From positions 1,333,069-1,397,068 of the forward strand of contig NZ_CP059833.1 of the NCBI RefSeq assembly GCF_014117265.1: a stretch of DNA of 64,000 bases, written 5' to 3'. The translations under genes were made by a program, and so were the position numbers. The stretch is from Corynebacterium hindlerae (GTDB lineage Bacteria; Actinomycetota; Actinomycetes; Mycobacteriales; Mycobacteriaceae). Each line of letters starts with the position of its first letter. Position 1 is the stretch's first letter. Below are positions 22,027 to 28,900 of the stretch, one piece after another. Below the pieces are notes generated by a model. It saw only the letters and a list, made by a program, of their open reading frames with translations, was not told the origin of the DNA and ran no database searches.

Positions 22027-22914
22027 ATGGCATCTACTGGACTTGATGCATTCGTCCCTGAACTGTGGTCTGCCGCTATCGCGGCACCATTTGAAAAGAG
22101 CCTGGTATTCGGCCAGGCAGCCATTGTGAACGGTGAGTACACCGGCGAAATCTCCCGCAAGGGCGATACCGTTCACCTGTCGTCCCTGTCCGCCCCGACG
22201 GTCAACGACTATGACATTGAGCGTGACCTTGAGATTGAAGATCTCACGGTGAAGGATAACGCCATGAAGATTGACCAGGGCGCGTATTTCGCGTTCCGTG
22301 TGAATGATCTTGACGTGGTGCAGGCTGCTGGGCCGTTTAAGGATCCTGCGACTAAGGCAGCTGCTGTTGCTTTGCGCGACAAGGTTGATAAGTATATCGC
22401 GAAGCAGATTGAGACTGACGCTAAAGCGAAGGTCAAGGCGGATATTGATAAGTCCGGTACTGATAATTCTGCTTTTGCTGCTCTGGTCGCTTTGTCTGAG
22501 AAGCTGAATCTTGAGTCTGTTCCGACTACCGGTCGTTATGTGATTGTGGGGCCGTCCCTGTATTCGGCGCTGCTTATGGATAAGCGTTTCACCCGTGTGG
22601 ACGCTTCCGGCACCACTGATGGCTTGCGTAATGGCATTGTTGGCCGTGTGCTCGGTATGGATGTTCTGTTGTCCAACAATGTGACTGGTGCTGGTACTAA
22701 GACTGAGAAGGCTTACGCTGGCACCCCCATGGCGACCGCGTTCGTGTCCCAGCTGAACAAGATTGAAACCGACCGTGAAGAGAAGCGTTTCTCTGACATC
22801 GTGAAGGGCCTGATGATTTATGGGGCGAAGGCTTACCGCCCTGAGGGTCTGGCGGTGTTGACGGCGACGTTGTCGGATAAGCCTGCTGGTGTTGTGCCTG
22901 GTATTGGCGGCTAG
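22027..22914 (+). CDS. Major capsid protein
   Basis: A 295-residue protein (MASTGLDAFVPELWSAAIAA). This opening and the length match capsid proteins of P22-like/HK97-fold type in actinophages. Other landmarks: SRKGDTVHLSSLSAPTVNDY, YFAFRVNDLDVVQAAGPF and GRYVIVGPSLYSALLMDKRF. Start at the second ATG (22027) gives seven bases to AAGGAG; the first ATG (22021) lies too close. Codons are strongly biased, as expected for the most abundant virion protein. A terminator follows. Confidence 0.9.
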   Translation: MASTGLDAFVPELWSAAIAAPFEKSLVFGQAAIVNGEYTGEISRKGDTVHLSSLSAPTVNDYDIERDLEIEDLTVKDNAMKIDQGAYFAFRVNDLDVVQAAGPFKDPATKAAAVALRDKVDKYIAKQIETDAKAKVKADIDKSGTDNSAFAALVALSEKLNLESVPTTGRYVIVGPSLYSALLMDKRFTRVDASGTTDGLRNGIVGRVLGMDVLLSNNVTGAGTKTEKAYAGTPMATAFVSQLNKIETDREEKRFSDIVKGLMIYGAKAYRPEGLAVLTATLSDKPAGVVPGIGG

Positions 22915-22933
22915 TCGGCAGTTGTTGGTTTTG

Positions 22934-22974
22934 TGGGGTGCTCGCTTTGTGGTGGGTGCCCCATCATTCTTTTT
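22934..22974 (+). terminator. Terminator or attenuator after the capsid gene
   Basis: An 8-bp stem (TGGGGTGC with GTGCCCCA) and 14-base loop are followed by TCATTCTTTTT. The weak form would let some transcription pass into the tail genes. Confidence 0.6.
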
Positions 22975-22986
22975 AAGGAAACTTGA

Positions 22987-23394
22987 ATGAGGATTTTTTG
23001 CACGCGGGAAAAGCTTGCTGAGTTTGTTTCTGAGATCCCGGATGATGCGGACGTGTTGTTGCAGTTAGCGTCGTTGTTGGCTGCTCGGGAGACGAGGGCT
23101 GCTTTGTATGATACGGATCCGGCTGGGATGCCGACGGATCCTGATGTGATTGATGCGATGGCTGAGGCTGTGGCTGTGCAGGTGCGTGAGTGGGTGCAGT
23201 CGGGGGTTGATCCTGTGGCTGGGTATTTGGGCACCAAGGGTGAGGTTGCTTCGTCGTCGATTGATGGGGCTTCGGTGTCGTTCGCGACGAAGGACAGTGA
23301 GTCTGTGAGGTTGGCGTTGTCGTCGTTGTGCCCGATGGCTGTTGCCGTGCTCGCGGATGCTGGTTTGGTGGGTGGTTTGCCGTGGGCATACTAG
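22987..23394 (+). CDS. Head-tail adaptor protein
   Basis: A 135-residue, mostly helical protein directly after the capsid gene, where the adaptor that joins the portal is usually found. DPAGMPTDPDVIDAMAEAVA and VREWVQSGVDPVAGYLG read like gp15/gp6-type adaptors. AAGGAA precedes ATG 22987. Confidence 0.65.
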   Translation: MRIFCTREKLAEFVSEIPDDADVLLQLASLLAARETRAALYDTDPAGMPTDPDVIDAMAEAVAVQVREWVQSGVDPVAGYLGTKGEVASSSIDGASVSFATKDSESVRLALSSLCPMAVAVLADAGLVGGLPWAY

Positions 23395-23783
23395 AAAGCC
23401 GTCACAGTGACGTTATTGGGGTGTGGTTTAGTGTCCCCGTGAAAGTGGTGAGGAAGGTTGGTGACGCCGCTTTTGGGGACTCTGATCTCGAATACGGGGC
23501 CATCATTGACGAGACCGCACCAGATGGTGTCAACGCGCCCACTGAGGAAACGATCATGTGTCGGGTCGTGGATAAACAACAGGTAATCAAGGGGACAACG
23601 GGGCTTGAGATCACATCCACTGCCCGCCTGCACTGCCACATCAACACAGCCCCGGTTCCCGTTGGTTCTAGGGTCACTCTCCCACCCGCCTACGGCAACC
23701 GCGAACTTACCGTTGTCGCCACTTCACGCGCCGACGGTGGCGGTATGCCAACACCAGACCACTGCACCCTATTCCTGGAGTGA
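23382..23783 (+). CDS. Head closure protein (probable)
   Basis: A 133-residue beta-rich protein (VGILESRHSDVIGVWFSVPV). Its place second after the capsid gene and the run of strands (GLEITSTARLHCHINTAPVP) fit head-closure or stopper proteins. The GTG at 23382 overlaps the adaptor stop by 13 bases; the longer frame from 23328 lies inside the adaptor gene. Confidence 0.55.
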   Translation: MGILESRHSDVIGVWFSVPVKVVRKVGDAAFGDSDLEYGAIIDETAPDGVNAPTEETIMCRVVDKQQVIKGTTGLEITSTARLHCHINTAPVPVGSRVTLPPAYGNRELTVVATSRADGGGMPTPDHCTLFLE

Positions 23784-23789
23784 TAACCA

Positions 23790-24128
23790 ATGCCGTTCAC
23801 TAACAGCTTCGACGCACGCAAGATCACCGGCGCGATCAAGAAGAACGCAGAAAAGGCAGCATTCATGGGGGCGCAACATTTGCGCAAGGAAGCTGTGGAA
23901 CTCACACCCGTGGACACCGGCACCCTGCGCAACAGTGCAAAGGTCACCGCCGACGGAAACCAAGCAGCCGTATCCTACAGCACCCCCTACGCGGCACGCC
24001 AACATGAAGAAGTCGGCTGGAACCACCCCGAAGGTGGGCAAGCGAAGTTCTTAGAAACCGCGATGATCAACGAAGCGCCAACCATCGCCCGGATCATCGC
24101 CAACACCATAACAAAGGGATTGAAGTGA
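23790..24128 (+). CDS. HK97 gp10-like head-tail connector
   Basis: A 112-residue protein with the gp10-type signature LTPVDTGTLRNSAKV followed by AVSYSTPYAARQHEEVGWNH and a final helix. Such proteins join head and tail. It overlaps the next gene by four bases. Confidence 0.8.
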   Translation: MPFTNSFDARKITGAIKKNAEKAAFMGAQHLRKEAVELTPVDTGTLRNSAKVTADGNQAAVSYSTPYAARQHEEVGWNHPEGGQAKFLETAMINEAPTIARIIANTITKGLK

Positions 24129-24565
24129 CCACCACAGGAAACATCGAAAAAGCGTTAGGGGCGTGGCTGGCAGAACACGGCCTTGGCACCTGGTCACCTA
24201 ACGCAAACTATCGGGCATCTGACCCGTGGCCTATCTTCATCGGAGTATTTCCTACATCCCAGGCGATCACACACTGCATTCTGGTGAACAAGTATGCAGA
24301 CAGTCGAGACGATGACACCATGCACGACGATGAATCACCACACGTCTACCTGCAGTTCCGGATCCGGGGTGACCGTAATCCCTTCACCTCGGAAGAAAAA
24401 GCAGACGAGCTGTTCCAGCTCTTGCACAACAACACTGGTATAGCACTCGCCAACGCCCCACGGATTTTACTCTCGCGCCGTGTGGTCACCTCCCCACGCG
24501 AAACAGACGCTAACGGCAGGTTCCACAACATCGATAGCTATCGATTCACACTCAACCCTAATTAG
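24125..24565 (+). CDS. Tail terminator protein (probable)
   Basis: A 146-residue protein between the gp10-like connector and the tail tube gene. It begins with a helix (IEKALGAWLAEHGLGTW), then alternating strands (HVYLQFRIRGDRNPF) and a helix (EEKADELFQLLHN), the usual terminator fold. GTG start overlaps the previous gene. Confidence 0.65.
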   Translation: MTTTGNIEKALGAWLAEHGLGTWSPNANYRASDPWPIFIGVFPTSQAITHCILVNKYADSRDDDTMHDDESPHVYLQFRIRGDRNPFTSEEKADELFQLLHNNTGIALANAPRILLSRRVVTSPRETDANGRFHNIDSYRFTLNPN

Positions 24566-24573
24566 GAGACGCC

Positions 24574-25149
24574 ATGGCAGACACTAAGCCAGCACGCCCA
24601 GGATATTCCGGTGACCTGAACTCCACTCTCGCACGCGAGAACGCCCTCCAGGTCAAGAACAAGAAGGGCACGTGGGTGTTCGTTAGGGGCCTGTCGAAGA
24701 TCGCCCCTAAGTTCGAAGGCTCCATGCAGGACGACACAGACATTGATGGTGAGGGCTACGGCTCCCAGATTTCCACCGGCCTGAAGTACACCATCGCAGT
24801 TGAAGGCAAGCGCAAGGGCAAGACCGCTAAGGGCAAGTTCACCCAGGATGAGGGCCAGCTGATTTTGCGTGACGCTGGTCGCGGCATGGGGTTCGATAAC
24901 GTCATTGAGGCCCGCACGTGGCGCACCGACGGTGTGGATGAGGCCTTTGAGGCCGCGTTCACTGTCGAGTACGCGGACGGCGAGGGCGGTATCGAGGATC
25001 TGGACACCTTCACCGCGACGTTGATGTCCCGCGGTAAGCCGAAGCGTATTCAGGTTCCTACTGAGGCTGAGAGCGAATCCAAGCCGTGGGAAGAGTCTAA
25101 GGAAGAGGACTCCGAAGACGAAGACGGTCTCCCCGGTATTGGTGGCTAA
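24574..25149 (+). CDS. Major tail (tube) protein
   Basis: A 191-residue beta-rich protein before the frameshifted chaperones. It contains LKYTIAVEGKRKGKTAKGKF, GFDNVIEARTWRTDGVDEAF and a polar, acidic end (EESKEEDSEDEDGLPGIGG). Like the capsid gene it uses a restricted codon set and ends in PGIGG, so both virion proteins share a similar C-terminal motif (capsid: VPGIGG). A terminator follows. Confidence 0.82.
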   Translation: MADTKPARPGYSGDLNSTLARENALQVKNKKGTWVFVRGLSKIAPKFEGSMQDDTDIDGEGYGSQISTGLKYTIAVEGKRKGKTAKGKFTQDEGQLILRDAGRGMGFDNVIEARTWRTDGVDEAFEAAFTVEYADGEGGIEDLDTFTATLMSRGKPKRIQVPTEAESESKPWEESKEEDSEDEDGLPGIGG

Positions 25150-25171
25150 CCCCCTTTCTGCGGTAGCGCCC

Positions 25172-25206
25172 TGGGGGAGCGCCCAATCCCCCACCACAAT
25201 TTTTTA
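25172..25206 (+). terminator. Terminator after the tail tube gene
   Basis: TGGGGGA and TCCCCCA form a 7-bp stem with an 8-base loop; CCACAATTTTTT follows. It likely reduces, rather than blocks, transcription of the chaperones. Confidence 0.5.
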
Positions 25207-25235
25207 AAAAAACGAGACTTTGAAGGATAGAAGCT

Positions 25236-25583
25236 GTGCTCACCGACCTGCACGACTTTTTCACCCCACACCTCACCGCCCCCATTGGTGGACACACCTA
25301 CACCGTTGAATCCCCCGACGCGGAAACCGGCCTTTATATCAAAAAGGTCATGAACGACGAAGAACTCCTAAAAACCGTTGATGATGTCGAAATCATCAAC
25401 CGGCTATTTAAGGGGAAGATCAACAAAGATGGTGTCCCGAAAGGTGGACTGTGGGCAGAGCTGGAGGAAAACAACGTCCCATTCGTTGAACAAATTCACC
25501 TGGGTATTACCGCCGTTTATTTCTTCGCCTACGGCCCCGAAGCCGCTAAAACCCACTGGGAAAGCCTGGGAAAAAACAACTAG
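25236..25583 (+). CDS. Tail assembly chaperone, short form
   Basis: A 115-residue protein (VLTDLHDFFTPHLTAPIGGH) between tail tube and tape measure, where siphophages keep the chaperone pair that holds the tape measure during tail assembly. GTG start follows AAGGATAG. Its last codons carry a slippery heptamer, so a part of the ribosomes makes the longer fusion. Confidence 0.8.
   Translation: MLTDLHDFFTPHLTAPIGGHTYTVESPDAETGLYIKKVMNDEELLKTVDDVEIINRLFKGKINKDGVPKGGLWAELEENNVPFVEQIHLGITAVYFFAYGPEAAKTHWESLGKNN
25568..25574 (+). promoter_or_regulatory. -1 programmed frameshift site
   Basis: G GGA AAA in the zero frame (25568-25574, heptamer GGGAAAA) fits the X-XXY-YYZ rule. A slip by one base back continues at 25574 in the frame that is open to 25945; without slipping, translation stops at 25583. 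Confidence 0.85.
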
Positions 25584-25945
25584 AGGACACGCAACCACAG
25601 CTCATTGATGGCCCATACGGCCCGTATGACCCCCGCCCTAAAGCCTACGGCCCGGACGACCCAGGCGGTGGCCCATACGACCCGGAAACCGGGCTGCGTG
25701 ACTGGTACAACGAAGAACAACCCAGTTCGGAATCGTTGACGTGGGCGCAAATCCTCGAACATCTCCCGCAAATAAGTCTTGATCTGCACGAAAAATTCGG
25801 GGTGGACATTGAATCAGGAATCCTTAAACACCGCTCATGGGGGTGGCTTGAAGCACGGATCCTTGACCTCATTGGGCACCCCACCCGACTAAGGGACAGC
25901 CTCGGATTACCCGCCTTGTCTACAGGGGGCTTCCCCACTTTTTAG
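25574..25945 (+). CDS. Frameshift extension of the tail assembly chaperone
   Basis: Joined to residues 1-113 of the short form by the -1 slip, this segment adds 123 residues to give about 236. It starts with a Pro/Gly/Tyr/Asp-rich linker (GPYGPYDPRPKAYGPDDPGG) and continues with a helical domain (LTWAQILEHLPQISLDLHEK, then GWLEARILDLIGHP). The frame has no start with a good binding site of its own at its beginning; the internal ATG 25736 would give only the helical end. Confidence 0.82.
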   Translation, partial: KQLEDTQPQLIDGPYGPYDPRPKAYGPDDPGGGPYDPETGLRDWYNEEQPSSESLTWAQILEHLPQISLDLHEKFGVDIESGILKHRSWGWLEARILDLIGHPTRLRDSLGLPALSTGGFPTF

Positions 25946-25954
25946 GAGCCTGCT

Positions 25955-28900
25955 ATGGGTCTTGATCTTGGTAAACTCTCCGCTACCGTTGAAGTCCGCG
26001 CCGATGGGGTCGAAAACACCCTCAGCAAGGTTGAGCAGGGGCTTGATAAGATCGGCCGGAAAGTCGATGATGTCTCCAAGAAACAGATCAAACCCAAGGC
26101 GGACAGCAGCGGGGTTGAAAAGCTAAGTTCCGCCAGCAACAAGACAAAAACCGCGCTGGATGAAGTCGGTAAGAAAAACATCAAACCCCGTGTTGACACT
26201 GGGGATATCGATAAGGCGGAACGTAGCGCCGGGAACCTGAAAAACACCCTCGGTTCCATTAAGGGCGTGGCTGGTGTAGCTCTCGGCGTGGCCGGTATCG
26301 CCGGTGTCAGTGACGCACTCGGTGCAGTCGTAACGGCCGGTAACGACTACACCAACCAAATGAACATCATGAAAGCCGTGTCGGGGGCCACGGAGCAGCA
26401 ACTGAAATCAGTCGGTAAAGTCGCCCGCGAACTAGGCAACGATGTTGACCTCCCAGCAACATCCGCTGGCGACGCAGCAGCAGCAATGTCTGAACTCGCC
26501 AAAGGCGGATTCACGGTCGAACAATCCATGCAGGCCGCGAAAGGCACACTACAGCTCGCAGCAGCATCCGGTATCGAAGCAGCCCAAGCAGCAACAATCC
26601 AATCCCAAGCACTCCAAGCCTTCGGCCTTGACGCTTCCTACGCTGCGAAAACAGCTGACGTTCTCGCAAACTCAGCAAACGCATCATCCGCCGAAATCAC
26701 CGGCATCGCACAAGGCCTGCAACAATCCGGCGCGGTCGCCAACCAATTCGGCCTGAGCCTCGAAGACACAGCAGCATCGTTGGGCATGCTCGCAAACGCC
26801 GGTATCCAAGGCAGCGACGCAGGCACCCTGCTGAAAACCACTCTCCTTGCCCTCACCGACCAAGGCAAACCAGCACAACAGGCCATGCAAGAGCTTGGCC
26901 TGACCGTGTACGACACGAACGGCAAGTTCGTCGGCATGTCCTCCCTCATGGGACAGCTGGAAAAAGCCTCCAAATCCATGTCTGAGGAACAATACCAGGC
27001 AGCCACCGCCACCCTATTCGGCTCCGACGCTATGCGCCTAGCTGGTGTTGCTGCACAGCAAGGCCAAGCCGGGTTCGACAAAATGCGTGAGGCCGTCGAA
27101 AAAGAAGGCGCAGCAGCTGAGGTAGCAGCAGCAAAAACAGAAGGACTACCGGGCGCTATCTCCCAGGTCTCCAACGCTGCGGAAGAACTAGGCCTGAAAC
27201 TCTACGACCTTGGCAAAGGCCCAGCTGAGGCCGGGCTAAAACAGCTAGCCTCCGGCATCACCGCTATCTCGGACAACATGGATCGTGTCCCCTTCCCCGC
27301 ATACGCCGCCGGGGTCGCAGCACTCGTGACCCGTTTCACCGGGCTTAACACCGCGCTGAACACCGGCACCGGGAACCTGGCTAAGTTCGCGGCCGAAACC
27401 CGTGCTGTGAAAGCAGCTGCCGACGCACAAGGCAAAAGCATTGGAAGTGTCAACGCTTCACTGCAGGTGCTTGGGCAGCATTCCCCAACGATTGAGCGGA
27501 TGCACACCGCCTACCAGAAAGGCGCGCCGGGCCTGCAATTAGTGGCCCAGAAGCACAAGGCACTTGCTGCTGCTGCGAAACTGTCTGGTTCTGCATCGAA
27601 GGACTCGTTTACGGTTATTGATCGGATGGGGGCGCAGGCAGCGCACTCGTTCGTCGCATCCACCGCGAAGATGGGTAACGCTGCGACTGGGTTCGCCCGT
27701 GGCGGATTATCACTCATGAAATCCGGCATGGGTAGCCTCATGGGGGCTTTAGGTGGCCCGTGGGGGTTGGCGATCATGGGTGCGTCGTTTGCTTTAGGCA
27801 AACTTGCCGAAGAGCATATGAAAGCTAAGCAGGCTGAGGAAGACCACAAAGCTGCTGTTGACCAGTTGACTGAGTCGCTGAACGCGCAGTCTGGTGCGAC
27901 GACGCAGGCGACCCGGGACTCTATGCTGAACCGTGCTGAAAAAGAAGGCGCACTGGTTGACGCATCCAAGGCCGGGTTTGAAGGCAGCACCGTTGTTGAC
28001 GCGATGATGGGGCAAAAAGGTGCCCTCGCTGAGATTAAAGCGCAAGCCGACGGGGTGACAGCATCCTTTAATGAGGTGTCTAAAGCCACTAGGATTTCCC
28101 AAAAAGATTTTGAAGCATTCGGGGTCACTAACAATGACCTCGCCCGCGCTCTTGGTGGCAACGAAGAGGCCATGAACAAGGTGAAGGGTGCCGGGGTTTC
28201 TGGTGTCGCAGCGTTTGAGGATTTGAAATCGAAGCTGTCAGAATCTGAGCTTGCGTCTTTGCGTCTTGCTGAGGCTACGAGGGCTGCGTCTGGTGATCTG
28301 GATGAGGCTACTCAGGCTGCGAAAAGGAAAGCTGCTGCTGATAACAATTTGGTGAAAGCGGCTAAAGACACGTCGAAGGCGATGGGTTTGCTGAGGGATA
28401 GTGTTCTTGCTGTCCCTGATAGTAAAACTCTTGTCGTTAAGGCGGGGCCTGAGGTTGAGGATGCTAGGCAGAAGCTTGAGGAACTTGGGGCGAAGGTCTC
28501 TCAGCCGTTTAATGGTGAGGTTCGGATTGAGTTCCCTAACGGCATTGACATTAACACCATGTTGGATGAGCTTGGGGTTAAGGTCTCGACGTTGCCTGAG
28601 GGGCGGATCAAGATTGATAATCCTGATGCGCCGGAGGTGTTGAAGTCTCTTGAGCTGTTGGGGCTTAAGACAACGACTTTGCCGACTGGTGAGATCGTTA
28701 TTGATTCTAATGATCCTGAGGTTACTCAGCGGATGGTTGAGCTTGGGATCCTGGTCAAGAATGGTGCTAATGGCACGGTGACGATTTCGGATAACTTTGA
28801 TCCGACTTTAGCGAAAATCCGTGAAGTTAACGAAAACGATGGTAAGAAAACCTCCCAGGAACACACGATCGTTAACCGTATCCAGGAGTGGCGCGAATAC

